A stretch of DNA of 39,085 bases, from NCBI GenBank assembly GCA_964612995.1, contig CAZTGE010000025.1:1-39085 (forward strand), in the 5' to 3' direction. The DNA is from SLQH01 sp964612995 (GTDB lineage Bacteria > Planctomycetota > UBA11346). Below are positions 17,739-26,348 of this stretch, one piece after another (within the stretch, counting starts at the first letter, position 1; each line of letters begins with the position of its first letter). Below the pieces are notes generated by a model. The model saw only the letters and a program-made list of their open reading frames with translations. It did not search any database and was not told where the DNA came from. The position numbers and the translations under genes are program-made.

Positions 17739-19037
17739 ATGCAGAACATGGAACTCCAGAACCTCGACATCAAAACGGTGCGTCCGGCCGCGTTGCCCAC
17801 CCCGCTGCGCTTCGCCGGCAACGACGATCACACCCGCATCCGTTATCGCGAGGACACGAACCGGGTCATGCTGCGCGCCGCCTTCGACATGGGAGAGGAC
17901 CAGTCGGGCCTGTCGTTCGAGCGCGCCGGGCCGCGATCGCACATCGCCTACGACCCGAAACGGATGACCGCCGCGATCGTCACCTGCGGTGGCCTGTGCC
18001 CGGGCCTCAACGACGTCATCCGTGCGATGGTCATGTGCCTCTGGCACCGCTATGGCGTGCGCAACATCCTCGGTATCCGCTATGGCTTCCACGGCCTGTC
18101 CGATCCGGAGATCCGGCCGATGGAGCTGACCCCGAACGTGGTCCAGGACATCCACAAGGACGGCGGCACCATGCTCGGCGCCTCGCGCGGCTACGAGAGC
18201 GAAGAGATGGTGGTCAACGGGCTGGTGCGTTACGGAATCGACCTGTTGTTCGTCATCGGCGGCGACGGATCGCAGCGCGGAGCCCACGATACCTGGACCG
18301 AGATCGAACGCCGGGGCCTGCAGATCGGTGTCGTCGGCATCCCGAAGACGGTCGACAACGACATCGCCTGGGTCGACCAGAGCTTCGGTTTCGACACCGC
18401 CGTGACCGTGGCCACCGCCGTGGTCGAAGCGGCGCACGTCGAGGCACGCTCGGCGCACAACGGCGTGGGCCTGGTCAAGCTGATGGGGCGCGATGCCGGG
18501 TGGCTCGCCGCCTACGCCTCGCTGGCGAGCATGGACGCCGACGTGGTGCTGATCCCCGAGGTGCCCTTCGACCTCGACGGCGATCACGGCCTGATCCCCT
18601 ACGTGCGCCATCTGCTCGCGAAGAAGGGACACGCCTGCCTGGTGGTCAGCGAAGGCGCCGGCCAGCACCTGTTCGACGACGAACGCACCGATACCGATGC
18701 CTCGGGCAACGTACGCCACCACGACATCGGCACCTTTCTGCGCGAACGCCTGTCGGTGGCGCTGCCGGAAGCCTCACTCAAGTACTTCGACCCGAGCTAC
18801 GTCGTCCGCTCGGCGCCGGCGAATGCCAACGACTCGGTGTTCTGCGCCCGTCTGGCCCACAACGCGGTCCACGCCGGGATGGCCGGCAAGACCGACATGA
18901 TGCTCGGACGCTGGTACGCCAAGTTCACCCACATACCGCTGAACCTGGTCGCCAGCGGAACCAAGCACCTCAACCCGCGCAGCGCGATCTGGCGCACCGT
19001 GCTCGAGGCGACCGGACAGCCGGCGATGGCGCGCTGA
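17739..19037 (+). CDS. ATP-dependent 6-phosphofructokinase, plant-type subfamily
   Basis: Phosphorylates fructose 6-phosphate to fructose 1,6-bisphosphate in glycolysis. The 432-residue protein has an approximately 75-residue N-terminal extension before the core begins at TAAIVTCGGLCPGLNDVIRA (78-97). Substrate motifs follow: GGDGSQRGA (174-182), IPKTVDNDI (201-209) and LMGRDAGWLAAYAS (248-261). Gly177 in GGDGS is the residue of ATP-using enzymes (pyrophosphate-using ones have Asp), while PKTVDND and QRGA match the plant/protist-like group rather than the E. coli PfkA type (PGTIDND). Start ATG 17739 follows a GAAAGACA direct repeat with no clear Shine-Dalgarno; ATG 17748 is an alternative. 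The 268-bp gap upstream holds nothing that I recognise. Confidence 0.92.
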   Translation: MQNMELQNLDIKTVRPAALPTPLRFAGNDDHTRIRYREDTNRVMLRAAFDMGEDQSGLSFERAGPRSHIAYDPKRMTAAIVTCGGLCPGLNDVIRAMVMCLWHRYGVRNILGIRYGFHGLSDPEIRPMELTPNVVQDIHKDGGTMLGASRGYESEEMVVNGLVRYGIDLLFVIGGDGSQRGAHDTWTEIERRGLQIGVVGIPKTVDNDIAWVDQSFGFDTAVTVATAVVEAAHVEARSAHNGVGLVKLMGRDAGWLAAYASLASMDADVVLIPEVPFDLDGDHGLIPYVRHLLAKKGHACLVVSEGAGQHLFDDERTDTDASGNVRHHDIGTFLRERLSVALPEASLKYFDPSYVVRSAPANANDSVFCARLAHNAVHAGMAGKTDMMLGRWYAKFTHIPLNLVASGTKHLNPRSAIWRTVLEATGQPAMAR

Positions 19038-19401
19038 GTACGCTCCACGCTGATTCCGTGGGTCGATTGCCGCGGCGGGGGCCGCAGCGCCGGCTGCGTC
19101 CGCTCACGCGCAGAGCCGACCCCGGTGCCAGCGGATCGGCTCTGCCGGCCCGCCGACTGCTGGGTTCAGTGCATGATCAGCCGATCCGCATCGACGCTCC
19201 ATGAGCAGATATCACCCAGGTGCGCGGGCAGATCAGGCCCGCGCCAGCTGGCTGGTGGGGGCGTAGCAGGGTCGACTGCGCGCAGCGCAGAGCGAGCCCC
19301 CGCGAACAGAAAGCCGTGCGGACAGCGCCCGTGCTATGAATCCCAGCCGGGCTGGAAGGCCCGGCTGGGATGGCGTCAGGATTGCGGAATGGAGCTGTGG
19401 C
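19038..19401. other. gene-free interval with two strong hairpins
   Basis: No open frame here looks coding. Two dyads stand out: GCAGAGCCGA (19110-19119) with TCGGCTCTGC (19136-19145), 73 bp after the phosphofructokinase stop, and a perfect 13-bp stem at 19340-19371. The genes on the two sides converge, so a bidirectional termination zone is expected. No tRNA or other RNA gene is visible. Confidence 0.6.
19340..19371. terminator. perfect hairpin between convergent genes
   Basis: ATCCCAGCCGGGC (19340-19352) pairs without mismatch with GCCCGGCTGGGAT (19359-19371) around a six-base loop. It lies 30 bp beyond the stop codon of the minus-strand RRM gene and downstream of the plus-strand phosphofructokinase gene. 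Neither strand has a real T-tract, so this is a probable but unconventional bidirectional terminator. Confidence 0.5.
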
Positions 19402-19704
19402 TCAGAAGTCGCGACGCGGCGGACGATCGCCGCGACCACCACCGCCGCCGCCGGGTCCACCGGTGCGGGGGCGGGCTTCGTTGACCCGCAGGGCGCGGCC
19501 GTCCATATCGCTGCCATCGACCTGGCTGATCGCAGCTTCGGCCTGTTCGCGATCGTTCATGGTGACGAAGCCGAAGCCCTTCGAGCGTCCGCTGTCACGA
19601 TCCATGATGACTTTGGCTTTCGCGACCTCGCCAAAGGGAGCGAAGAGGTCGGCGAGATCCTGATCGCCGGCCTGATAGGGCAGGTTGCCCACGTAGATGT
19701 CCAT
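19402..19704 (-). CDS. small RRM-type RNA-binding protein
   Basis: A 100-residue cytoplasmic protein with one RNA recognition motif and a Gly/Arg-rich tail. RNP2 is IYVGNL (3-8) and RNP1 is KGFGFVTM (42-49); both carry the aromatic residues that stack on RNA bases. The tail (80-100, TGGPGGGGGGRGDRPPRRDF) resembles that of cyanobacterial and other bacterial Rbp proteins, which act as RNA chaperones, often at low temperature. The start is placed at ATG 19704 (MDIYVGNLPY, the conserved beginning); the frame is open further upstream but without a plausible initiation site. A leader of about 180 bp separates it from the gene upstream, consistent with post-transcriptional control. Confidence 0.92.
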   Translation of the reverse strand: MDIYVGNLPYQAGDQDLADLFAPFGEVAKAKVIMDRDSGRSKGFGFVTMNDREQAEAAISQVDGSDMDGRALRVNEARPRTGGPGGGGGGRGDRPPRRDF

Positions 19705-19812
19705 GAAAGGCTCTCTCGGCATCCGATACGCTGGAAAGACGCGCTGGTGGCGGCCAGATGCCACACCGTCGCCAGCTCAGATGGCCGATCAAGGGCGCCG
19801 GCCAACATGCGG

Positions 19813-19841
19813 ATGCTACTCACCCGCTCCCTGCAATACAA
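19813..19841 (-). promoter_or_regulatory. possible sigma-70-like promoter for the RRM gene
   Basis: Read on the minus strand, TTGTAT (19836-19841) and TAGCAT (19813-19818) are spaced by 17 bp, a passable match to -35 and -10 elements in otherwise G+C-rich DNA. It would give a 5' leader of roughly 100 nt. The match is weak (3/6 and 4/6) and the consensus of the host is unknown. Confidence 0.2.
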
Positions 19842-19885
19842 CTCGAAAGCACCGCAGCGGGCGTGCGATCGCGATCGGGCGGTGC

Positions 19886-20638
19886 TCACTCGGCCGGCGC
19901 ACTGATCCGCACCGTCTCCCCGACCGCGACCTCGCGCTGCGACGGAACGACCGACTCGGCCCAGGCAGCGTCGATGACCATCGCCACCGTCGCGTCGGCA
20001 CGCACATCGACCGGATGCAGCTCGACCACCGCCTCGTCACCGCGCAGCAGGTACAGTCGGTGGTCCGGACTCATCCCGTGCTCCGCGCCGCGTCCGATGA
20101 CCACATATGTGAACTGCTCCTCACCCTCGCCCTCGCCCTGCTGGGCGGTGCTGAGCACCGGCACGTTGACCGGCGCGTCAGCCGCGAGCGGTTGCGCTGG
20201 CGCGGCGGGCTCCGGTCGGTCGACCGGGGTGGCCTGCTGTGCGTCAACGGCCCCATCGTCACGCTGCTCCTGGGCCATCGCTGGCGGCATGCCCTCGAGC
20301 ATCTGCTCGAGCCGGGCGGCAGCGCGCGCGCGCTGCTCCTGGTTCAATTCCGCCGGTGCGGCGGCTGCGGCCGTGGTGGGCGTGGTCGCGCCTGGGGCGT
20401 TCGGTAGAACCACCGCCCCGGTCTCGCGCGCCAGGCGCAGCAGGGCGATGCCGGCTTCGATCGACACCTCGCCCGAACGCAGACCCGCGGCGAGGCGCCG
20501 ACAGAAGGCACCGCCCTGACTGCTGCGCTCAGCGCAGTCGGCGACCAGATCGGCGGCGAGCGTGTGAGCGGCCCCGGATTCGGCAGCGCCGAGTCCGGCC
20601 GCAGCCATGATGATCGACAACAACACGATACGATGCAT
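19886..20638 (-). CDS. secreted or periplasmic hypothetical protein (250 aa)
   Basis: An N-terminal signal peptide (MHRIVLLSIIMAAAGLGAAESGAA) is followed by a Cys-containing helical segment (DLVADCAERSSQGGAFCRRLAAGL), a low-complexity Ala/Pro/Gln-rich middle (about 80-165), and a C-terminal beta-rich domain (about 170-250, TYVVIGRGAEHGMSPDHRLYL... VAVGETVRI). The last part resembles short beta-barrel modules that bear on flagellar or pilus assembly proteins, but I cannot name the family. GAGGAG lies five bases before the ATG and overlaps the end of the upstream epimerase gene, only 9 bp away, so the two are probably one transcript. Confidence 0.72.
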   Translation of the reverse strand: MHRIVLLSIIMAAAGLGAAESGAAHTLAADLVADCAERSSQGGAFCRRLAAGLRSGEVSIEAGIALLRLARETGAVVLPNAPGATTPTTAAAAAPAELNQEQRARAAARLEQMLEGMPPAMAQEQRDDGAVDAQQATPVDRPEPAAPAQPLAADAPVNVPVLSTAQQGEGEGEEQFTYVVIGRGAEHGMSPDHRLYLLRGDEAVVELHPVDVRADATVAMVIDAAWAESVVPSQREVAVGETVRISAPAE

Positions 20639-20647
20639 GGAAACTCC

Positions 20648-21628
20648 TCAGGTGGCCAGGGCCGACTCCCAGGTCAGGCAGGATCGGATGATGGTATCGA
20701 GGTCGCGCGTCGGCGCCCAGTCGCACAGGCGGCGCAGCCGCGTGGTGTCGGGCGCGCGGCGACGCAGGTCCTCGAACCCCCCACCGGGGTAGGCCTGTTC
20801 GTACGGGACGTGGACCACGTCGGCTCCCTTACCGTGCAAGGCCGCGACCCGTCGGGCCAGCGCGCCGATCGCGACCTCGTCGACCCCGCCGACGTTGACC
20901 ACCCGGCCGACGGCCTCGGGATGGTCCAGCAGGGCCAGCAGGGCATCGACACAGTCCGCGACGTGGAGAAAACACCGCGTCTGCTCACCGTCACCGTAGA
21001 CCTCGAGCGGACGGCCCGCCACGGCGTTGCGACAGAAGCGCGGCAGCACCATGCCGTAGGCCGGACTCTGCCGCGGACCGGTGATGTTGAACAAGCGGGT
21101 GATCCGCACCGGCAGCTCGCGTTCGTGATGATGGGCCAGGGCGAGGAACTCGTCCATCGCCTTGGAACAGGCGTAACTCCAGCGATGCAGGCCGGTCGGG
21201 CCGAGCACGCAGTCGTCGTCCTCACGGAAGCGCTCGCTGCGCCCCTTGCCGTAGACCTCACTCGAAGATGCCAGCAGCACCGGCAGGCGACCGTGGGTCA
21301 GCGCGGCCTGGAGCACCACCTCGGTTCCGCGCAGGTTGACCATGATGCTGTGCACGCGGCGCTCGAGGATCCGCATGACCCCCACGGCCGCGGCCAGGTG
21401 GACGATGCCGTCGACCTGCGCGGCGCACTCGTCGACCACCAGCGAATCGCAGACCGAGCCATGCACGATCTCGAGCGCGGGGTGGTCGGCCACTGCGGCG
21501 AGGTTGGTCATCTCGCCGGTCGAGCAGTCGTCGAGCACCACCACCCGATCACCGCGCGCGAGCAACACCTCGACCAGATGCGAACCGATGAATCCGGCAC
21601 CGCCTGTCACCAGCAGATTTCGGGACAT
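20648..21628 (-). CDS. NAD-dependent nucleotide-sugar epimerase/dehydratase (extended SDR)
   Basis: A 326-residue short-chain dehydrogenase of the extended type acting on UDP- or GDP-sugars. The Rossmann motif GGAGFIGSH (9-17) binds NAD, HLAA (77-80) follows, and the catalytic residues are SSSEVYG (Ser122/123) with Tyr152 and Lys156 in SYACSK. The substrate part has NITGPRQ and VYGDGEQTRCFLHVADCVDALL, typical of UDP-glucose 4-epimerase and UDP-glucuronate decarboxylase relatives; the specific reaction cannot be assigned. ATG 21628 gives the natural MSRNLLVTGGAGF start; the longer frame runs into the MITE-like element. It probably supplies cell-surface polysaccharide precursors and is followed closely by a secreted protein gene. 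Confidence 0.9.
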   Translation of the reverse strand: MSRNLLVTGGAGFIGSHLVEVLLARGDRVVVLDDCSTGEMTNLAAVADHPALEIVHGSVCDSLVVDECAAQVDGIVHLAAAVGVMRILERRVHSIMVNLRGTEVVLQAALTHGRLPVLLASSSEVYGKGRSERFREDDDCVLGPTGLHRWSYACSKAMDEFLALAHHHERELPVRITRLFNITGPRQSPAYGMVLPRFCRNAVAGRPLEVYGDGEQTRCFLHVADCVDALLALLDHPEAVGRVVNVGGVDEVAIGALARRVAALHGKGADVVHVPYEQAYPGGGFEDLRRRAPDTTRLRRLCDWAPTRDLDTIIRSCLTWESALAT

Positions 21629-21705
21629 GGCGGGATTGTGTATCCGCCGCCGGGTCGCGCGAGGGCGAATGCCGCCCACCGGCGGCAGAGGCTCACCCGG
21701 CAGCG

Positions 21706-21785
21706 CAGGGCGACTCAAAGCTCGCAAATGAGGGCCATGCCGACCTGGGGATCGGCGCTCCCGGGGCGAGCTTTGAGTCGCCCTG
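21706..21785. mobile_element. 80-bp MITE-like element, internally deleted copy 3
   Basis: Perfect 20-bp terminal inverted repeats (CAGGGCGACTCAAAGCTCGC at 21706-21725; complement at 21766-21785) flanked by an exact 10-bp direct repeat CCCGGCAGCG (21696-21705 and 21786-21795). The interior matches the ends of copy 2 but lacks exactly 83 bp, as if CATGC direct repeats had recombined. It lies between the zinc-ribbon gene and the epimerase gene without breaking either. Confidence 0.88.
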
Positions 21786-21802
21786 CCCGGCAGCGAACCG
21801 CT

Positions 21803-22693
21803 TCAGCCGAGCAGGTCGCCGATGCCGCGCAGCAGCGCCTCGAGCAGCGACCCGCCTCCCCGGCGCGACCCGTAGTCGTGGTAATCGCTGTGATCCGAGC
21901 CATAGCTGGCGATCGGGGCGGGGTTGGCCTTACGCTCGCGGCGGGCCGCCTCCTCGGCCTGGAGCGTGCGCGCACGCTCCAGGCCGCCGGCGCCGATCCA
22001 GGCGAGGATCGCCGGCAGCTCCTCCGCGTCGAGCCACACCCCGTGGGAACGACAGGTATCGATGATCACGCCGCTGTTCCTGCCGTAATTGCGGCGGTTC
22101 ATCATCTCGTTGCACACGGGGCAGTGACGATAGAGCGGCCCCTCCTGCGGCTCGAGCCGTCGCGGTTCGACCTCGCTGACGCCGCCGCTCATGCGTGCGG
22201 CGAGCCCGCGCTGTTGCGCGCGATCGGTCAATCGGGTGAAGATGCCCCGGTCGAGCCACATGCCGGCACAGCGCGGACACTCCAGGACCGTCTCTGCGCT
22301 CTCGGGCAGGGTGCGGCTGTTCAACTGCGCCTCCTCGCCGCAGGCGGGGCAGGCGAGCTCGGTGGATTCGGCGCTGATCGCCTCACGTGGAACCGGGTTG
22401 CCGCAATGGTGGCAGAACCGGGCCGCGCCGGCGACCCGGGCCAGGCAGCGCGGACACACCGCGTCGAGGTCGCGGTCATGCAGGGTGTAGGTCGCCTGGC
22501 AGTAGGGACAGGACTCCGCCCCCTCGCTACGCGGCGCGCCACAGTTGGAGCAGCGCACGATTGTCGCGTCGTGGCCCTGCGGCTCTTCGACGGTGACCAC
22601 CGCCCCGCAATGGCAACGGAACCGTGAACCCGGGGCGCGCCCCGTGGCGTCGAAACAACGTCGGCAGGCATGGCAGGAGACCAGCAGGCGCAT
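21803..22693 (-). CDS. multi-zinc-ribbon protein with TFIIB-type zinc fingers
   Basis: A 296-residue protein carrying about nine CxxC-like pairs: C7/C10, C27/C29, C48/C51, C62/C65, C80/C83, C94/C97, C115/C118, C139/C142 and C191/C194 with C214. The pairs at 48-65 and 80-97 look like zinc-ribbon modules. The last two blocks (CPRCAGMWLDRGIFTRL at 139-155, and CPVCNEMMNRRNYGRNSGVIIDTCRSHGVWLDAEEL) match the zf-TFIIB bacterial domain with its conserved GxWLD motif. The tail is Ser/Tyr/Gly-rich, then LLEALLRGIGDLLG. ATG 22693 is chosen over upstream starts. The role is unknown; such proteins are suspected scaffolds or nucleic-acid binders. It lies 87 bp after the response regulator gene on the same strand and may be the tail of that operon. 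Confidence 0.8.
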   Translation of the reverse strand: MRLLVSCHACRRCFDATGRAPGSRFRCHCGAVVTVEEPQGHDATIVRCSNCGAPRSEGAESCPYCQATYTLHDRDLDAVCPRCLARVAGAARFCHHCGNPVPREAISAESTELACPACGEEAQLNSRTLPESAETVLECPRCAGMWLDRGIFTRLTDRAQQRGLAARMSGGVSEVEPRRLEPQEGPLYRHCPVCNEMMNRRNYGRNSGVIIDTCRSHGVWLDAEELPAILAWIGAGGLERARTLQAEEAARRERKANPAPIASYGSDHSDYHDYGSRRGGGSLLEALLRGIGDLLG

Positions 22694-22780
22694 GCGCCCA
22701 GCATAGCAGGCCCACCCCGACAGGGGAAGCGACGCCCGCACAGCGAGAACGCAGGTCGCGACGCGCGCTGCGCGGCGGGC

Positions 22781-23176
22781 TCACTCCACCAGGCCGAGCT
22801 CGCGCATCTGACGGATGAGGTCGAAACGCAGCACCGGTTTGACGAGGTAGGCATCGCACTGACGACGGAAACTCGCGATGATGGTCTCGGAGACGTCGAC
22901 CGAGGTGGTCATGATGATCGTGCTGCCCTTGCCCGGATCGAGACCGGCCCCGGCTTCTTCCTCGCGCCAGTGGCCCAGCGTGGCGACGCCGTCGAGACCC
23001 GGCATGCAGATGTCGAGCAACACCAGATCGTAGGGCTTGCCGGCGGCGAGTGCAGAACGACAGGCCTCCAGCGCCAGCTCGCCGTTCTCCACCGCGTCAA
23101 CCGCACCGAAGGGCCGGACATGGCGCGCCAGCAGGCGCCGCTGCACATAATCGTCTTCCGCTACGAGACTACGCAT
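22781..23176 (-). CDS. stand-alone response regulator (CheY-like receiver)
   Basis: A 131-residue single-domain receiver that accepts phosphate at Asp55 (DLVLLDICMPG); acidic pocket EDD is at 7-9, Thr90/Thr91 (IIMTTS) is the switch residue, and Lys113 sits in AYLVKP. Its ATG follows directly after the stop codon of the PAS kinase gene, and AAGGAG lies within that gene, so the kinase is its likely phosphate donor. It is a close paralogue of the receiver at 38555-38965, which also follows a kinase. No output domain is present, so it probably acts by binding a partner protein. Confidence 0.92.
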   Translation of the reverse strand: MRSLVAEDDYVQRRLLARHVRPFGAVDAVENGELALEACRSALAAGKPYDLVLLDICMPGLDGVATLGHWREEEAGAGLDPGKGSTIIMTTSVDVSETIIASFRRQCDAYLVKPVLRFDLIRQMRELGLVE

Positions 23177-24379
23177 CTAGCGTCTCCTTTGCCGGGCCCG
23201 ACGGGCAGAGGCCCGCCGTACGGTGTCATCGAGCGGCAAGCCGACGAAGAAGGTGGTCCCCCTGTCGGCGTCGGTCTCGAACCACACGCTGCCGCCGAGG
23301 TATTCCTCGCCGAGCAGCTTGGTGCTGTAGGTACCCAGTCCGCGCCCCGACTCGCCCTTGGTGCTGAACGACCGCGTGAACACCCCTGCCTGGACCGGCG
23401 TGGGCATCGCCAGAGGGCTGTGGACCGCGAACAGCACGGTGCGCCGCTTGCAGGTGGCGGTGACCTCGACCCGGCCACCAGCGGGCGTCGCCTCGACCGC
23501 GTTCTTGATCAGATTACCGAGGATGCGCGAAAGCAGCACCGCATCGGTCTCCACGATGTAACTGCGCCCCGGCACCGCATGGACACTGCAGCTGGCGGCG
23601 AGATCAGGCCGCTGATAGAGCGCGACCACCCGCTGCAGCAGATCGCGGGTGTCCACGGGACCGGGGTCCAATTCCAGTTCACCGCGCTCCGCCTGGGCCA
23701 GGCTGCGATGGAAGCGGAGTTCTTCGACCAGCTGATGCGACGACCACTGCAACAGGTCGAGATGTTCACGCGTCTGCGTATCGCCGGTGAGTGTCTCGGC
23801 CACGACCTCGCCCAGCCCGGCGACCCGCGCCGCCACGTTCATGATGTCGTGAAAGAACACCCGTTCGAGCTGCGAGGACCGCGCCTCTCCGGCGAGGTCG
23901 CGCATCGTCACCACGATCAGCTCGTGGTCGGCGAGGCGATCGCGCGTGAAGACGAACTCGAACTCGGCCGTCTGCAGGCTGCCGTCGACCAGCACGCCGA
24001 GGCGTCCGCGTCCGCTGTGGGGGCACGCCGCTCCGCGTTCGACCGCGGCGAGCAGGCGCGAGGCGGTGCAATGCCAGCAGCCCCAGCTCTGGCCGCATCC
24101 GTCGCTGCCCTCGAGCGCGTAACGACAGCCGAAAGCCTCGCCCGGTCGCTTGCCGACCACGTCGATCACGGTGGGCGCGCCGGTGAGATCGAGCAGACGC
24201 CGGTTGGCCAGGACGATCCGGCGTGCAGCATCGAGCACCATCGCCGGGCCGGGAACGGCGTCCATCAGCACCTGGTAATGCGGGTGCTGCTGCAAGGCCC
24301 GCGCGAGCTCACGCAACGCGGCGGGCGAGTCGCCCGTTGCCGGGGCGGCGGCATCGACGGGGTTCTGGGACCGGCTCAT
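23177..24379 (-). CDS. PAS histidine kinase with Cys-rich sensor
   Basis: A 400-residue soluble kinase. Residues 38-165 form a PAS-like sensor with a cysteine cluster C85, C95, C101, C104 and C119 (GCRYALEGSDGCGQSWGCWHC). The phospho-acceptor region is variant: FFHDIMN with His177 instead of HELRTP. The ATPase part has the N-box NLIKNAVEA (Asn293), but the usual DxGxG box is replaced by HSPLAMP, then FTRSFSTKGESGRGLGTYSTKLL. This combination marks a known variant kinase group rather than a dead enzyme, because the G2-type GRGLGTYS loop is intact. ATG 24379 overlaps the cheB stop codon (ATGA). The stop codon abuts the next receiver gene. It probably adds a cytoplasmic redox- or metal-linked input to the chemotaxis cluster. 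Confidence 0.88.
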   Translation of the reverse strand: MSRSQNPVDAAAPATGDSPAALRELARALQQHPHYQVLMDAVPGPAMVLDAARRIVLANRRLLDLTGAPTVIDVVGKRPGEAFGCRYALEGSDGCGQSWGCWHCTASRLLAAVERGAACPHSGRGRLGVLVDGSLQTAEFEFVFTRDRLADHELIVVTMRDLAGEARSSQLERVFFHDIMNVAARVAGLGEVVAETLTGDTQTREHLDLLQWSSHQLVEELRFHRSLAQAERGELELDPGPVDTRDLLQRVVALYQRPDLAASCSVHAVPGRSYIVETDAVLLSRILGNLIKNAVEATPAGGRVEVTATCKRRTVLFAVHSPLAMPTPVQAGVFTRSFSTKGESGRGLGTYSTKLLGEEYLGGSVWFETDADRGTTFFVGLPLDDTVRRASARRARQRRR

Positions 24380-25422
24380 GTCCGTGCGCTCCCCGCGTGC
24401 CGCATGCACGCGGCGATGATCGCATCGCCGATCCGCTCGACGCTCAGCTGCTCGACCACCGCGCTCAGCTCCACCGCTTCGCGCGGCATGCCGTAGACGA
24501 TCGAGCTGGCCTCGTCTTGGGCGATGGTGTGGGCCCCGGCATCACGCATGAGCTTGAGCCCCCGCGCCCCATCGCGGCCCATACCGGTGAGCAGCGCGCC
24601 AACCGCGTTGGCGCCGGCATAGCGCGCGACGCTGCGGAACAGGACATCGACCGAAGGGCGATGCCGACTGACCAGCGGACCGTCCTTGATCTGGACCCGG
24701 TACTGCGCGCCGCTGCGCCGCAGGACCATGTGCCGGTTGCCCGGCGCGAGCACCGCCCGGCCCGGGCCGACCAGATCCCCATCACGGGCTTCTGAAACAT
24801 CCATCGCGCTCTCGCGATCCAGCCGCTCGGCGAAGGTGCGGGTGAAGTGTTCGGGCATGTGCTGCACGATCGCCATCCCTGGTCCGTTCGCCGGCATCGC
24901 GCGCAGGATCGCCGCCAGCGCCTCGGTACCGCCGGTACTCGCCCCGATCGCGACGACCGCGTTGGTGGTCCGGGTCAGCGCCTGCGGGCTCGGCCGGGCG
25001 ATGGACTGACGTCGTGTCAACAGCTTGCCGACATCGGCGAACGCCGCTGCCTTGACCGTGTCGCAGAGCATGACCCCGAGCTCGCCGACCGCGTAGGCGG
25101 CATCCGGCTTGCTCAGCACATCGACCGCACCCGCGGCCATCGCCTCGCAGGCCAGCAAGCCTCCCGCCGCGGTCAACGAGGAGACCACCACCACCGGCAT
25201 CGGTCGATGCTGCATCAGTTTGTGGAGGAAGGTGATGCCGTCCATCCGCGGCATCTCGATGTCGAGCGTGATCACATCCGGTCGCCGCTCGAGGATCAGA
25301 TCCCGGGCGATATAGGGGTCCGGCGCGGTGCCGACGACGGCGATCCGCGGGTCGCGCTCGAGCTCACGCCCGAGCACCCGCCGCACGACCGCCGAATCGT
25401 CGACCACCAGGACGCGGATCAT
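24376..25422 (-). CDS. cheB: chemotaxis methylesterase/glutamine deamidase CheB
   Basis: Removes methyl groups from receptor glutamates (and can deamidate glutamines) to reset sensitivity. The 348-residue protein has an N-terminal receiver with phospho-acceptor Asp54 (DVITLDIEMPRMDG), a linker, and the esterase domain with catalytic Ser162 (AIGASTGGTEAL), His188 (VQHMPEHFT) and Asp284 (TGMGRDGA). Phosphorylation by CheA activates the family. ATG 25422 overlaps the stop codon of the CheX-like gene (ATGA), and its own stop overlaps the PAS kinase start, so translation is coupled on both sides. Length and all motifs are normal. Confidence 0.97.
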   Translation of the reverse strand: MIRVLVVDDSAVVRRVLGRELERDPRIAVVGTAPDPYIARDLILERRPDVITLDIEMPRMDGITFLHKLMQHRPMPVVVVSSLTAAGGLLACEAMAAGAVDVLSKPDAAYAVGELGVMLCDTVKAAAFADVGKLLTRRQSIARPSPQALTRTTNAVVAIGASTGGTEALAAILRAMPANGPGMAIVQHMPEHFTRTFAERLDRESAMDVSEARDGDLVGPGRAVLAPGNRHMVLRRSGAQYRVQIKDGPLVSRHRPSVDVLFRSVARYAGANAVGALLTGMGRDGARGLKLMRDAGAHTIAQDEASSIVYGMPREAVELSAVVEQLSVERIGDAIIAACMRHAGSART

Positions 25423-25958
25423 GCCTGACCACGTTCGCCTGGACCGGCTGTCCCCTGGACCGCAGTCCCGTGGAAGATCCGCCCCGTTCCCACGTCCTGC
25501 AGCGTGCAGCGCCACAGCAGCGGGCCCTCCATCCCCGAGTAGCAGCGGCTCCAGTCATCGCCGCACAGTTCGCTCCAACGAGCCTCCGGCATCACGGTGC
25601 AGTCGGGCACGCCGAAATCACAGGTCCCCGTCTCTTCGGTGACCAGACCGGCGAACACCCCGGCGGTGATGTTGACCAGTTCCTTGAGAAAGGTGACCCC
25701 CTGCTGATCGGCTTCGCTCTCCGATTCGCGTTCGCCCAGCAGGTTGGCCGCCATCTCGCGCAGGCCCGGCAGCGTGCCTGCGACGGCCACCGTGCCGCGG
25801 ACCACGCCTTCGAGTTCGACCTCCGAATGCAGATAGGGGCCATCCTCGTCGATCACGGCACCGGGCGGGGCGGGATCGACCAGGACGAAGGCGACCTCCT
25901 CGCAGATGTCGCAGAACGCGGCGTCGAGCTCTTCGGGATCGGGCATACGGAAACTCAT
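25419..25958 (-). CDS. CheX/CheC-like chemotaxis phosphatase candidate
   Basis: A 179-residue cytoplasmic protein. The stretch VAVAGTLPGLREMAANLLGE (57-76) followed by DQQGVTFLKELVNITAGVFAGLV (84-106) matches the CheX/CheC/FliY superfamily layout, with the ExxN catalytic pair Glu93 and Asn96 that positions water for hydrolysis of phospho-CheY. A single such motif fits CheX or a diverged relative rather than two-motif CheC. The C-terminal 50 residues contain the family-like FGVPDCTV and a Cys/Trp-rich end. It is sandwiched between a CheY-like gene and cheB with ATGA overlaps on both sides, which supports dephosphorylation of the neighbouring receiver. The assignment is by motif and context. 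Confidence 0.75.
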   Translation of the reverse strand: MSFRMPDPEELDAAFCDICEEVAFVLVDPAPPGAVIDEDGPYLHSEVELEGVVRGTVAVAGTLPGLREMAANLLGERESESEADQQGVTFLKELVNITAGVFAGLVTEETGTCDFGVPDCTVMPEARWSELCGDDWSRCYSGMEGPLLWRCTLQDVGTGRIFHGTAVQGTAGPGERGQA

Positions 25959-26338
25959 CGACAGACCTCCAGCACCTGGGTCACCTCGGCGCGCACGCTA
26001 TCGGGCGTGAACGGCTTGCGCAGGAACGCGCGCACGCCCAGAGACAGCAGTTCCTCACGGCGTTCGCGACTGCGATCGCTCGATATCACGATCACCGGCG
26101 TACGCTGCAGGCGGCCCGCCTCTGCCAGATTATGGATCAGCTGCACTCCATCCATCTCGGGCATGTGCAGATCGGAGAACACCAGATCGAGCTCGTCGCG
26201 CTGCAACAGCTCCCAGGCCTGCTTGCCGTCGGCGGCTTCACAGATCTCCTCGAGATCGAGGCCCGACAGGCGAAGGCTCTTGGCGAGCACCGAGCGGATC
26301 AGGCTCGAGTCGTCGACGATCAATACGCGCAGTCCCAT
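25955..26338 (-). CDS. cheY: CheY-like response regulator
   Basis: A 127-residue single receiver domain and the best candidate for the CheY of this system. Asp9/Asp10 form the acidic pocket, Asp56 (DLVFSDLHMPEMDG) accepts phosphate, a Ser in VIVISSD serves as switch residue and Lys107 lies in FLRKPF. ATG 26338 has AGGAG seven bases upstream, inside the end of cheD; the longer open frame is rejected. Its stop overlaps the CheX-like start (ATGA), so receiver and probable phosphatase are made together. Confidence 0.9.
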   Translation of the reverse strand: MGLRVLIVDDSSLIRSVLAKSLRLSGLDLEEICEAADGKQAWELLQRDELDLVFSDLHMPEMDGVQLIHNLAEAGRLQRTPVIVISSDRSRERREELLSLGVRAFLRKPFTPDSVRAEVTQVLEVCR

Positions 26339-26348
26339 GCGAAAACTC